Positions 1 through 8,800 of a stretch of 64,000 nt of DNA are shown here, in pieces. The stretch is from Tellurirhabdus rosea (GTDB lineage: Bacteria > Bacteroidota > Bacteroidia > Cytophagales > Spirosomataceae). Both the position numbers and the translations under genes were made by a program. The first letter of the stretch is position 1. The number at the start of each line of letters is the position of its first letter. Where the stretch lies: contig NZ_CP111085.1 in assembly GCF_026278345.1 (NCBI RefSeq), positions 3,303,501 to 3,367,500 of the forward strand. The letters are read 5' to 3'. Below the pieces are notes generated by a model. The model did not search any database, was not told the origin of the DNA, and was given only the letters and a program-made list of their open reading frames with translations.

Positions 1-1515
1 AATGCCTTTGCGATCAGCGGACGCCGCACCACGGACGGGCAGACCTACCTGGCCATCAATTCGCACCAGCCCCTCGAAGGCCCCGTGGCCTGGTACGAAG
101 CTCATCTGTGCAGCGAACAGGGCTGGAACATGCTCGGCGGACTGTTTCCGGGCGGTCCGGTGATTTTTCACGGCGTCAATGAAAACCTCGGTTGGGCGCA
201 TACCGTCAATTATCAGGACAAAATCGACGTCTACCAACTGGAAATGAACCCGGCTAACGACCGGCAGTACCGCTTCGACGACCAATGGGTAACGCTGGAA
301 GAAAAAACGGTCCGGCTCCGGGTGAAGGGCCTGCCCATTGCCGTTGGCCGAAAGGCGTACTGGAGCCGCTACGGGGCGACGGTCAAAACCGACAAGGGCG
401 TTTTTGCCATACGGATGGGGGCCAACATGGACCTGCGGGGCATCGAACAGTGGTACCGGATGAACAAAGCCCGCAATTTCGCTGAATTCTACCGGGCGCT
501 GAAAATGCTGGCGATCCCCGGCTTCAACATCGTGTACGCCGACCGGACCGATACGATTTTTTACCTCAGTAACGGGAAAATGCCGCTTCGGAATCCCGGC
601 TACAACTGGAAGGAAACTCTGCCCGGCAATACCTCCAAAACGCTCTGGACCGCTTTTCACCCGCTCAGCGATCTGCCGCAACTGCTCAATCCGCCCAGCG
701 GGTTCGTGTTCAATACCAACAATACCCCGTTTAACGCCACCGGCCCGGCCGATAACCTCAAACCCCGCGGTTTTGACCCGACCATGGGCTACGAGCGCCT
801 GGACAACAACCGAAGCCGCCGTTTCTCGGACCTGATGCAGGAGCAGGGAAAAGTCAGCTACGAAGCCTTCAAACGCATCAAATACGATTTGCAACTGCCG
901 GACAGCCTGCATTACAGCATCGACGTAAACGGCCTGTTCCGGCTAAACCCGGCTAGCTATCCCGACATCAGCGACGTCATCGACACGCTCCGGACCTGGA
1001 ACCGCACTGCAACCGCCGACAGCCGGGGGGCCGCACTCTTTCTGCTGTTTTATCAGTACTGGCGCGACAGAAGCGACGAACTGACCGGTAAGCGCCTGTC
1101 GCCGGACCAGCACGCGGAAGGGTTGCGGTACGCGAAGGCGTATTGCAAAAAGCACTTTGGACGGTCGGAGGTCACGCTGGGCGAACTGCAGAAACTCGTT
1201 CGCGGCGACCGGGTACAACCGCAGTCGGGCATCCCGGATGTGCTGGCCGCCATGCACGCCGAGCCGTACAAAAACGGACAACTGAAAGCCGTTGCCGGTG
1301 AATCGTACATCCAGTTGGTCCGATTTCCGCACAACGGGCTGCCCATTATCGAAACGGTCAACTGCTTCGGGGCAAGCAATCGGCCGGACAGCCCGCATTA
1401 TGCCGATCAGATGGACCTGTTCGGGCAGCAGAAAACCAAGCCCATGACGCTGGACAAGGCGACCGTGCTGAAAGAAGCCGTGCGCGTGTACCAGCCGGGG
1501 GCCGTTCAGCCTTAA
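1..1515 (+). CDS. Penicillin acylase / acyl-homoserine-lactone acylase family protein, 3' part
   Basis: The open frame runs in from the window edge and ends at TAA 1513-1515, giving 504 residues. It begins NAFAISGRRT, which matches the start of the beta subunit of N-terminal nucleophile (Ntn) amidases. In that family the autocatalytic Ser precedes Asn-Ala/Asn, so the nucleophile codon is probably the last one before the window. The following NSHQP, the GGLFPGGPVIFHGVNENLGW stretch and an asparagine-rich NTNNTPFNATG segment fit penicillin/AHL/aculeacin acylases. These are normally exported, self-cleaving enzymes that hydrolyse an amide bond in a substrate side chain. The substrate cannot be read from the sequence; acyl-homoserine lactone quorum quenching and beta-lactam side-chain removal are both possible. 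The signal peptide, alpha subunit and spacer lie outside the window. Confidence 0.85.
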   Translation, partial: NAFAISGRRTTDGQTYLAINSHQPLEGPVAWYEAHLCSEQGWNMLGGLFPGGPVIFHGVNENLGWAHTVNYQDKIDVYQLEMNPANDRQYRFDDQWVTLEEKTVRLRVKGLPIAVGRKAYWSRYGATVKTDKGVFAIRMGANMDLRGIEQWYRMNKARNFAEFYRALKMLAIPGFNIVYADRTDTIFYLSNGKMPLRNPGYNWKETLPGNTSKTLWTAFHPLSDLPQLLNPPSGFVFNTNNTPFNATGPADNLKPRGFDPTMGYERLDNNRSRRFSDLMQEQGKVSYEAFKRIKYDLQLPDSLHYSIDVNGLFRLNPASYPDISDVIDTLRTWNRTATADSRGAALFLLFYQYWRDRSDELTGKRLSPDQHAEGLRYAKAYCKKHFGRSEVTLGELQKLVRGDRVQPQSGIPDVLAAMHAEPYKNGQLKAVAGESYIQLVRFPHNGLPIIETVNCFGASNRPDSPHYADQMDLFGQQKTKPMTLDKATVLKEAVRVYQPGAVQP

Positions 1516-1539
1516 ACCAGAACCAAACCACGAAGCATT

Positions 1540-2493
1540 TTGAAAATAACTTACCTCGACGCGTACGCCCTCAATCCCGGCGACCTTGACTGGGCACCGC
1601 TGGAAACGCTCGGCGACGTGACCTTCTACGACCGTACCGCGCCCGAAGAACTGCTCGCCCGGGCTGCGGAAGCCGACCTGCTGCTGGTCAACAAGATTCG
1701 CTTTTCGGCGGAAACGCTGGCCCAGTTGCCCCGCCTGCGTTACATCGGCGTCACGGCTACGGGCTACGACATTATCGACGTAAAAGCCGCCCGGGAGCGG
1801 GGAATTACGGTGACAAACGTGAAAGGATACAGTACGGAATCGGTCGCCCAGCACACCTTTGCGCTGCTGCTTGAACTGGCCTACCGTACGTCCGTGCATG
1901 AGGCCAGCGTCCGGGCGGGCGACTGGGGTCGTCAGCCGGATTTTTGCTACTGGAAAACGCCGCTGGTCGAACTGGCCGGAAAAACGCTCGGGCTGGTTGG
2001 GTACGGAGATATTGGGCGGCGGGTGGCCGACATTGGCCGGGCTTTTGGTATGAACATTCTGGTCAACCGCCGCGATACCTCGGAAGCTTTGCCCGAAGGC
2101 AGGCAATACGCCGATCTGGCCACCGTTTTCGCCGAAAGTGACGTCGTGTCGCTGCATTGCCCGATGACGGCCGACAACCGCGGCTTTGTCAATCGGGAAC
2201 GGCTAAGCACCCTGAAACCGACGGCTTACCTGATCAATACCAGCCGCGGCGGACTCATCAACGAGCCGGACCTGGCCGAAGCGCTTAACGCCGGTCGTCT
2301 GGCGGGAGCGGGCCTCGATGTGCTGACGCAGGAGCCGCCCGTTTCGGGCAGTCCGCTGATTGGCGCCAAGAACTGCGTGCTCACCCCGCACATCGCCTGG
2401 GCAAGCCGGGAGGCCCGCCAGCGCCTGCTGCTGCTGGCCGCTGAAAATATAAAAGCCTTCCTGGAAGGAAGGCCGAAGAATGTGGTAAATTAG
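1540..2493 (+). CDS. D-2-hydroxyacid dehydrogenase (glycerate dehydrogenase-like)
   Basis: A 317-aa NAD-dependent dehydrogenase, probably reducing hydroxypyruvate or a similar 2-oxoacid in the cytoplasm. The Rossmann fingerprint GYGDIG lies at residues 154-159. The catalytic triad of the family is present: Arg236 in NTSRGG, Glu265 in QEPP and His284 in LTPHIAW. The length is typical of this family. The start is TTG at 1540: no in-frame ATG occurs before residue 171, and TTG gives the expected N-terminal beta strand (MKITYLDAYA). It lies 24 nt after the acylase stop in the same direction, so co-transcription is possible. Its TAG stop overlaps the first word of the hairpin element that follows. 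The exact substrate is inference. Confidence 0.9.
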   Translation: MKITYLDAYALNPGDLDWAPLETLGDVTFYDRTAPEELLARAAEADLLLVNKIRFSAETLAQLPRLRYIGVTATGYDIIDVKAARERGITVTNVKGYSTESVAQHTFALLLELAYRTSVHEASVRAGDWGRQPDFCYWKTPLVELAGKTLGLVGYGDIGRRVADIGRAFGMNILVNRRDTSEALPEGRQYADLATVFAESDVVSLHCPMTADNRGFVNRERLSTLKPTAYLINTSRGGLINEPDLAEALNAGRLAGAGLDVLTQEPPVSGSPLIGAKNCVLTPHIAWASREARQRLLLLAAENIKAFLEGRPKNVVN

Positions 2494-2615
2494 TCGTAAG
2501 TCGTAAGTCGGTAAGCGGTCCGCCGTTGCGGTCGTAAGTGCTTCGCCAGGTTAGAAATTGGCGGAGCCACTTACGACCGCAACGGCGGACCGCTTACCGA
2601 CTTACGACTTTTTTT
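2492..2615. repeat. Word-repeat hairpin A (GTCGTAA words), also acts as terminator
   Basis: Positions 2499-2540 and 2568-2609 are a perfect 42-bp inverted repeat. The outer arm is tandem AGTCGTA words, and the inner part holds GGTCCGCCGTTGCGGT. The loop contains CTTCGCCAGGTTA and ends GGCGGAGC. A T-run (2609-2615) follows, so on the plus strand it should also terminate transcription. It fills the gap between two convergent genes and its first word overlaps the upstream stop codon. Confidence 0.9.
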
Positions 2616-3493
2616 CACACACTTGCAATCCGAATCAAATCCTCAATGTTGTTGATCACTGTGGCGTTGGTGGGCAGGGTGATGTCCTGTCCTACGACCT
2701 GGTAACCCGTAAGCAGCAATTGAGAATGCGGAAACTGCTTTGACATGCGTTCAATATAGGGCTGTACCTCGTGGTTGCTCGGCACCGACGTAATGGCGGT
2801 AAAGATATAGTCGGGCTTGTGCACTTCGCAGGCGAAGGCCAGTTCGTTGAAAGGCAGGCTCTGCCCGAGATACACTACTTTATTGTAGCGAGCCCGGATG
2901 ATATAGTTGGCAAACAGCAGGCTGATTTCGTGCATTTCGCCTTCCGGTAGATAAAGCAGGTACTTTTTGGCGCTGGGCCGCTGCTTGCTCACCTGCCCGT
3001 CGATAGCGACGATGATTTTCTGACGAATCAGGTTCGTAATGAAATGCTCCTGCGCCGGCCCGATGGAGCCCGTCACCCAGAGCGTTCCAATTCGGCTCAG
3101 GAACGGGTAGATGATATGAATCATCGTGTTCTCAAAGCCGAACTGCAGAATGTTGGTACTGACGATCTTTTCGAAACGATCTTCGTCAAGATCAATCATC
3201 GAAATCGTCAGGGCATGAATCTGATCGGGGTAGTTAAGTTTTTTGTCGGAAATGGTAATCACCTCGCGGGCCATCTCGTCGGCCGTCATGCGCGAAATTT
3301 CAGAGATTTTATAACCGTGATCTTTCAGAAGCGAGATGTTCAGAACCAGCTTCAGGTCCTGATCGTCGTACGTCCGGATGTTGGTGTCCGTCCGTTTGGG
3401 TGCAATGATGTTGTACCGCTGTTCCCAGATACGAAGCGTGTGCGCTTTGATACCGGAAAGCTGCTCTAAATCTTTTATGGAGTAATTACTCAT
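2615..3493 (-). CDS. MerR-family regulator with B12-binding domain (CarH/LitR-like)
   Basis: A 292-aa transcription factor. Residues 4-72 are a MerR winged helix (YSIKDLEQLSGIKAHTLRIW, then WEQRY). The rest resembles the B12-binding module of light-responsive CarH. The W-x9-EH signature is exact (Trp139, Glu149, His150), and His188 in PEGEMHEIS stands where the lower-axial B12 ligand is expected, although the usual Gly three residues later is Ser. CarH-type proteins bind DNA as adenosylcobalamin-loaded tetramers in the dark and release it in light, derepressing carotenoid genes. A carotenoid gene lies just upstream on the same strand (3716-4375), which supports that role. Start ATG at 3493. 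Family assignment is firm; light sensing is inference. Confidence 0.88.
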   Translation of the reverse strand: MSNYSIKDLEQLSGIKAHTLRIWEQRYNIIAPKRTDTNIRTYDDQDLKLVLNISLLKDHGYKISEISRMTADEMAREVITISDKKLNYPDQIHALTISMIDLDEDRFEKIVSTNILQFGFENTMIHIIYPFLSRIGTLWVTGSIGPAQEHFITNLIRQKIIVAIDGQVSKQRPSAKKYLLYLPEGEMHEISLLFANYIIRARYNKVVYLGQSLPFNELAFACEVHKPDYIFTAITSVPSNHEVQPYIERMSKQFPHSQLLLTGYQVVGQDITLPTNATVINNIEDLIRIASV

Positions 3494-3497
3494 TGTT

Positions 3498-3533
3498 AAT
3501 GTACAAATTACCGTTTAATGAGGCTTGTACAGG
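3498..3533. promoter_or_regulatory. Possible operator: two TGTACA palindromes upstream of the MerR gene
   Basis: TGTACA occurs at 3500-3505 and again at 3526-3531, 26 nt apart, just upstream of the regulator start at 3493. Two palindromes on one face of the helix beside a MerR gene could be an autoregulatory operator. No family consensus was matched, so this is weak. The rest of the gap up to 3715 is AT-rich and shows no gene. Confidence 0.3.
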
Positions 3534-3715
3534 AAAGGTATAGACCGCTCACGCGAGTCAATTACCATCTCAGGGGGTAAAATGATTTTGTGACGTATTT
3601 AAGCCCTGATAGGTAACTTAAGCAACAAGCTAAAAGTACAATAAAAGAGAACAGAGTAAAAATTACATAAACTGCCAATTACTTAACCGGCTGACTAGCC
3701 AAAATGTTTATCAAT

Positions 3716-4375
3716 TTACGACAAAAAGTTAAACAGACATCCTCCCACAAAAAATAAAAACTGGAGCAGCAGGAGGGGAAGAGCCAGCGGGTTTTGTTTC
3801 CGGAAGGGAAGTCCGTACCAGAAGGAAAAAAGAATGAGGGAAACGATCCACCAGCCGAGGTAATTCCGAATGGGAATGTCGGCGCCGAACCAGGTCCAGA
3901 AGTCCAGCTGAATGGCAACGGGCTCAATAAACAGGTCGAGCAGCACCATCAGCGAGGCGGCCAGAATGGCTTTGAGGTAAACCGGGAAGGAAAGCCGGTC
4001 GCAGAGCGTGCCGCAGCAGTACGTCAGCACAAGCCAGTTGACGCCGATGATCAGCGGGACATCCAGCCATTTCCAGCCCAGCGTGGGGCCGTAGGCATAG
4101 GTTCCAAACACAAACCCCGTCTTGACGCCCAGTACCTCCACCCAGAAACCAACCAGCAACGCCAGCAGACAGTAAAACAGAAAAGGCCGGTTCCAGTCGG
4201 TATGAAAAGCGAGCAGTAAGCCGGCCGATACCAGCAGATTCGCCGGAACCAGCATCCTGAACAGGGCCGAAGCCGCGGGAGTCTGGAGGCCGATGAGACC
4301 GGCCAGATACGCCAGACTCAGAAAAATCAACGCGGGGCGGTAATAACGTGAAGGATGGGGCTGGGCGTCGAACAT
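3716..4375 (-). CDS. Carotenoid biosynthesis integral membrane protein (CruF-like)
   Basis: A 219-aa polytopic membrane protein with about six or seven hydrophobic segments. The conserved stretch GFWVEVLGVKTGFVFGTY, then GPTLGWKWLDVPLIIGVNW, is characteristic of the carotenoid-biosynthesis membrane family that includes CruF 1,2-hydratases and bacterioruberin-type hydratases. Such enzymes hydrate the psi end of acyclic carotenoids in the inner membrane. The start is ATG at 4375 (MFDAQPHPS); a longer frame runs upstream but would be read through the tRNA-His gene and its terminator. The neighbouring B12-binding MerR regulator suggests light-controlled pigment synthesis. No other carotenoid gene is present, so the exact reaction is unproven. 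Confidence 0.75.
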   Translation of the reverse strand: MFDAQPHPSRYYRPALIFLSLAYLAGLIGLQTPAASALFRMLVPANLLVSAGLLLAFHTDWNRPFLFYCLLALLVGFWVEVLGVKTGFVFGTYAYGPTLGWKWLDVPLIIGVNWLVLTYCCGTLCDRLSFPVYLKAILAASLMVLLDLFIEPVAIQLDFWTWFGADIPIRNYLGWWIVSLILFSFWYGLPFRKQNPLALPLLLLQFLFFVGGCLFNFLS

Positions 4376-4386
4376 GGCGCGAAGGT

Positions 4387-4415
4387 AAAAAAAAAGCCCT
4401 GCGATTAACAGGGCT
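4387..4415 (-). terminator. Rho-independent terminator of tRNA-His
   Basis: AGCCCTG (4395-4401) pairs with CAGGGCT (4409-4415). On the minus strand the hairpin is followed by nine T residues (plus-strand A-run 4387-4395). It sits 12 nt past the tRNA 3' end and just before the carotenoid gene start. Confidence 0.8.
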
Positions 4416-4426
4416 ATCCATCGAAG

Positions 4427-4501
4427 GGAGGAAGATGGGGCTCGAACCCACGACCCCCAGAACCACAATCTGGTGCTCTAACCTGCTGAGCTACATCCTC
4501 C
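4427..4501 (-). tRNA. tRNA-His (GTG)
   Basis: On the minus strand the sequence folds as a cloverleaf. The anticodon arm is CCAGA-TTGTGGT-TCTGG with anticodon GTG, the D arm contains AGCTCAGCAGGTTAGAGC, and the T arm is GTGGG-TTCGAGC-CCCAT. An encoded G at position -1 opposite C73, the tRNA-His identity feature, fits this end choice (4501 and 4427). The acceptor stem has one U-U mismatch (positions 6/67). No CCA is encoded. Confidence 0.88.
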
Positions 4502-4520
4502 GTGTTTGGACTGCAAAAGT

Positions 4521-4609
4521 AATGAATGAATAATGAATAATGAATAGTGAAAAGCAAAAAATTTTACTTTTTCCCACCTCTTCATTATCCATCATTCATT
4601 ATTCATTAT
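4521..4609. repeat. Word-repeat hairpin B (AATGAAT words)
   Basis: Tandem AATGAAT-type words at 4521-4550 face an imperfect reverse complement at 4581-4609. The element fills the gap between the sod stop (4613) and the tRNA-His 5' end (4501). The same word recurs at 32513-32594. Confidence 0.75.
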
Positions 4610-4612
4610 AAA

Positions 4613-5224
4613 TCAGGCTTTTGCCTTTTGGAAGCGCTGATTGGCCGCATTCCAGTCAACGACGTTCCACCAGGCGGCGATATAATCGGGGCGTTTGTTC
4701 TGGTATTTCAGGTAGTAGGCGTGTTCCCAAACGTCCAGGCCCAGAATCGGCGTGCCCTTCTGGTCGGCTACGTCCATCAGCGGGTTGTCCTGGTTCGGAG
4801 TGGAGGTGATGGCCAGCTCGCCGTTTTCCGTCACGATCAGCCACGCCCAGCCCGAGCCGAACCGGCCCGTTGCCGCTTTGGCAAACTCTTCCTTCAGCGC
4901 GTCGAACGAACCGAATTTGGCGTTGATGGCCTCGGCCAGCTGGCCGGTCGGCTGACCTCCGCCGTTGGGCGACATGATGTTCCAGAAAAAAGTATGGTTC
5001 CAGTGTCCCCCGCCATTGTTCCGCACGGCAACCGGATATTTGCTCACCTCAGCCAGCAGGTCTTCCAGCGATTTTTCCGCCAAATCCGTCCCGTTGACGG
5101 CATTGTTGAGGTTGGTCACGTAGGTGTTGTGGTGACGACCGTGGTGAATTTCCATGGTCTGCTGGTCGATATTCGGTTCCAGAGCGTTGCTGGGGTAGGG
5201 CAGTGGGGCTAATTCAAAGGCCAT
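4613..5224 (-). CDS. sodA: Superoxide dismutase, Mn-type
   Basis: A 203-aa cytoplasmic Fe/Mn superoxide dismutase that converts superoxide to hydrogen peroxide and oxygen. The four metal ligands are visible: His27 (MEIHHGRHH), His77 (GGGHWNH), Asp164 and His168 (DVWEHAYY). The metal-selective positions favour Mn: a Gly-rich NNGGGHWNH and Gln145 in NQDNPLMD, where Fe enzymes carry Gln in the first motif and Ala in the second. The start is ATG at 5222-5224 ([11 protein letters not shown]), the normal N-terminus of the family; an upstream in-frame codon is less likely. tadA lies 59 nt upstream on the same strand, and hairpin B follows the gene. Confidence 0.93.
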   Translation of the reverse strand: MAFELAPLPYPSNALEPNIDQQTMEIHHGRHHNTYVTNLNNAVNGTDLAEKSLEDLLAEVSKYPVAVRNNGGGHWNHTFFWNIMSPNGGGQPTGQLAEAINAKFGSFDALKEEFAKAATGRFGSGWAWLIVTENGELAITSTPNQDNPLMDVADQKGTPILGLDVWEHAYYLKYQNKRPDYIAAWWNVVDWNAANQRFQKAKA

Positions 5225-5283
5225 AGTGTTTTGTGGAGTTAAAGGATACGAAGTTTTCAACCCGCTAACACGGACTTTTTCAT

Positions 5284-5721
5284 TTATGTTCTTAGGCGCT
5301 TAAAAAACTTCGTGAGCAGTTGTAGACTTTCTTCGGCCAGAACGCCCGTGGTGAGCCGGGTTTTGGGATGCAGCGGGGACGGTTCCAGCCGGCTGTAACC
5401 CCGTTTGGGATCGGGAGCGGCCACCACAATTCGCCCGATCTGCGACCAGAACAAAGCCCCGGCGCACATGACGCAGGGCTCCAGCGTAACATACAGCGTG
5501 CAGTCGGGCAGGTATTTCGAGTCCAGATACTGGGCCGCCGCCGTGACGGCCAGCAGTTCTGCGTGCGCGGTCACGTCCTTCAGTCGCTCGGTCTGGTTGT
5601 ACCCTTTCCCGACGATCCGGTTTTTGCACGCCACAACCGCCCCGACCGGAATTTCCCCTTCCTCGCCCGCCTGTTCGGCCAGTTGAAGGGCCAGCGCCAT
5701 AAAGTATTCGTCGGTGAACAT
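5284..5721 (-). CDS. tadA: tRNA adenosine-34 deaminase / nucleoside deaminase
   Basis: A 145-aa zinc-dependent deaminase of the cytidine/deoxycytidylate deaminase fold. His53 and Glu55 (TAHAELLA) and Cys83/Cys86 ([10 protein letters not shown]) form the zinc site and proton shuttle. Length and motifs match TadA, which converts wobble adenosine 34 of tRNA-Arg(ACG) to inosine. A related guanine-deaminase-type function cannot be excluded, because Bacteroidota carry several paralogues. The ATG at 5719-5721 gives the standard N-terminus. Hairpin C lies between this gene and the adhesin upstream on the same strand. Confidence 0.85.
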   Translation of the reverse strand: MFTDEYFMALALQLAEQAGEEGEIPVGAVVACKNRIVGKGYNQTERLKDVTAHAELLAVTAAAQYLDSKYLPDCTLYVTLEPCVMCAGALFWSQIGRIVVAAPDPKRGYSRLEPSPLHPKTRLTTGVLAEESLQLLTKFFKRLRT

Positions 5722-5741
5722 AAAAGGGCAGACTTGAAATG

Positions 5742-5806
5742 ACGAAGGACAAATTACGAATTACGGGACCGGAACCGGTAAACGTAACGCGTAATTTGTC
5801 CTTCGT
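5742..5806. repeat. Word-repeat hairpin C (AATTACG words)
   Basis: Arms 5742-5765 and 5783-5806 pair over 24 bp with two mismatches. The arm starts ACGAAGGACAAATTACG and the word AATTACG is reiterated. The centre is a small CCGG...CCGG palindrome. It lies between the adhesin stop (5824) and the tadA start (5721), spaced about 17-20 nt from each. Confidence 0.85.
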
Positions 5807-5823
5807 AAAGGATTACTCAGTTT

Positions 5824-8800
5824 TTATTGCTTCAGCACTTTCCGCACCGTCGTGTGCTCGCCAACCTGCACCTGCAGGAAGTAGAGGCCGGACGGCTGGC
5901 CGCTCAGGTCCAGTTTGGTCTGGCGCTGGCGGGTCGTCGTCTGCATCGCCGGGCGGCCGCTCTGGTCCACCAGTTGAATTTTGGCGGGCTCCTGCTGCAG
6001 ATCCAGCGAAATATCCACGGTCAGTTCGCTCGAAACCGGCACCGGATACGCCTGAACGGCCGTGTGGAGCGGATTGGGTTCCAGGCCGAGAACCGCCAGC
6101 ACCCGGATGGTCGCTACCCCGGTTACGGTACCCGGGCCGCAGTTGTTAGCCACGGACGTGAGCCGGAAGGTGGTCGTGCGGGCCGGCGTGACCGTCAGTA
6201 CGTGCGGATTGGCATTGGTCTGGAACTGTTGCGTGCGCAGACTGTCGTTGTAACTCACCTGCCAGGGGCCGTCGCCCGTAAACTGAAAGCTCAACTGGGC
6301 ACTTTCGCCTTCGTAGATGTCCCGGGTCCCGGTCAGCGTCGCCACGGGCAGGGCGCGCACATCGAGCACGGTCGGACTACGGCGGCCCGGCACCGGAATC
6401 GACGGGTTGCTGGCAATCACCCGGACGTAGTACAGACCCTGCACCGCCGTCGTCGGAACGGTAGCCGTAATGAGTCCCGCCTGCGGGGTTCCCGCTGATA
6501 TGTCAATCGGCGCTGCGAAAGCCGTATCGCGGGCCATCTGCACCCGGAAGGCATTTCCGGCGTTAAACTCACCCGTAAAGGTAAAGCCGACCTGTATCTG
6601 CGTTCCCGCGCAGACCGTTCCGGCGGTCAGGGCCGTGGTCGTGATCGTCGGAATGCGGACGTTGACGTTTGCGTTGGTGCCCGGCAGACCCACGCCGCAG
6701 ACGTTGCTGACGCTGGTTACCCGGTAAAGCGTCGATTGGGTAGGGGTCAGCGTTACCACTTTCTGCGGGGTATCCGAGGTGCCGTTGCTGCCATCCGAAA
6801 GCGTGTAGCTGAACGGCGGAACGCTGGTAAACGTGATCGTCAGCGAAGCGGGCTGGCCCAGGTTGATGGAAGCGGGCCCACTGACGCTGGCCGTCGGCGG
6901 CGGGTTTACGATAAAGCGAATGTTGACGTTCGCACTTTTACAGCCGTTGGGACCAATCTGGGCCACTTTGTAAAAGAATTCGCCCGTGGTGGCGTTCAGC
7001 GTCGGCGGCACCGGAGCCACTTCCGTTACGTTGCCGTATGGATCGGTCCAGACAAACCGGCCGCCCTGAACACCCGTTGCCGAAAGCGGCTGAGCCGTAG
7101 TGTTCTGGCAATAGACAACCGGCGTGGCTACCTGCGGCAGCGGCGTTGTCTGGATGGTAACCGTCAGCGTAGCTTTCGGCCCTTCACACCCTTCGACGGT
7201 CTGGCTAACCTGATAAACGAGTGTTCGGCCCTCTTCCGTAGTGGCTACGGGGGTACTTCCAAACTGGTCACCGAAATTATTGAACCACTTTAGATTCTGT
7301 CCCTGAGCCGAAACCTGACGCGGCTCGTCGAACTGGCAAAGCCGGAAATCGGTCACACCGGGCGCGGCGGGAAGCGGTTTAATGCGAACAGCCAGTCCGG
7401 CGCGGGGACTTTCGCAGCCATCCAGCGTCTGGGAAACGAAGTAGGTCGTCGTAACCGGGTTGGTGTTTTGCGGAACCGGAGCCGAAGCGGAAGGCGAACC
7501 GCCCGTTTCGCTGGTACCGTACCAGTTCAGATTCGTTCCCGCCGAGGCCGAAGCAGTCAGGGCCGGAATATTCGGCTGGTTCTGACAATATTCGACGGCC
7601 GCTACACCCGGCGGCAGCGGCGTCGGCTTCACACGGTAAGTCAGCGTCGCCCGCGGGCTTTCGCAACTATTGGTGCCGGTCTGGCTCACGTAATAATTGG
7701 TCGTCTGAACCTCGTTGGTCGTTACGGCCGGAGCGGTGGAAGAAGCCGTGCCGCCCGTAGGATTCGTTCCGTACCAGTTCAGCGTGCCGCCGCCCGTCGC
7801 CGTTGCCGTCAGGGCGACAACCGGGCTGCGCTGACAAACGGTGATCGCCGCAACTGTCGGCGCGACCGGCTGGGGTTTTACGCTGACCGGCAGGCTTGCC
7901 CGGGGGCCTTCGCAGCCATTGACCGTCTGAGATACGTAATAATTGGCATCTACAGCCGAAGTGACTACCGGCGTGGGAGCGGTGGGGGAAGCCGTGCCGC
8001 CCGTGGCGTTGGTGCCGTACCAGTTCAGCGTGCCGCTGGTGCTTGCTACTGCCGAAAGCGGGGCCGAAGCTCCATTCTGACAGAACGTCACCGAAGCCGG
8101 AACCGTCGGCGCGACGGGCAGTTGCTTGATGGTTACCGCCAGTCCGGCGCGGGGGCCTTCACAGCCTTCTTGGGTCTGCGAAACGTAATAGGTCGTTACG
8201 CCGGTGGCGCTGGTCGGCGGCGTGGGAGCGGTGGCCGAGGCGGTGCCGCCGGTGGCCGTCGTGTACCAGTTCAGCGTGCCGCTTCCGGTGGCGGTCAGCG
8301 CCGGAACGTTCTGTTGATTCAGACAAAACTCGGCGGGAGTGACGCCCGGAGCTACCGGAGTCGCCTTGACGCGGAAAGCCAGAACCGCCCGGGGACTTTC
8401 ACAGCCGTTCGCACCGGTCTGACTCACGTAGTAATTTGTGGTGCCTACTGTTCCGGTCGGTGGCGCGGGCGCGACAGCCGAGGGAGTGCCGCCGGTAGCA
8501 CTGGTGCCGTACCAGTTGAGCGTACCGCCCGCCGAGGCCGTAGCCGTAAGACTAACCGGCGTTGTGTTCTGGCAAACCGCGATGGCTGCTACCGTGGGAG
8601 CCGTCGGCTGCGGTTTGACGCTGACCAGAATGCCGGCCCGTGGGCTTTCGCAACCGTTGACAAGTTGAGAGACGTAATAAGTCACGTCGCCGGCTGTGGC
8701 TACATCGGGTGTAGGAGCCGTGCCTGAAGCGGTTCCGCCGGATGCGTTCGTTCCGTACCAGCGCAGCGTGCCGCCGCCGATGGCAACGGCAGTCAAAGGA

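Noticed and set aside
2499-2615. Treating hairpin A only as a rho-independent terminator.
   Set aside because: It may terminate, but its 42-bp word-built stem and shared loop core match the other elements, most of which lie between co-directional genes where termination makes little sense.
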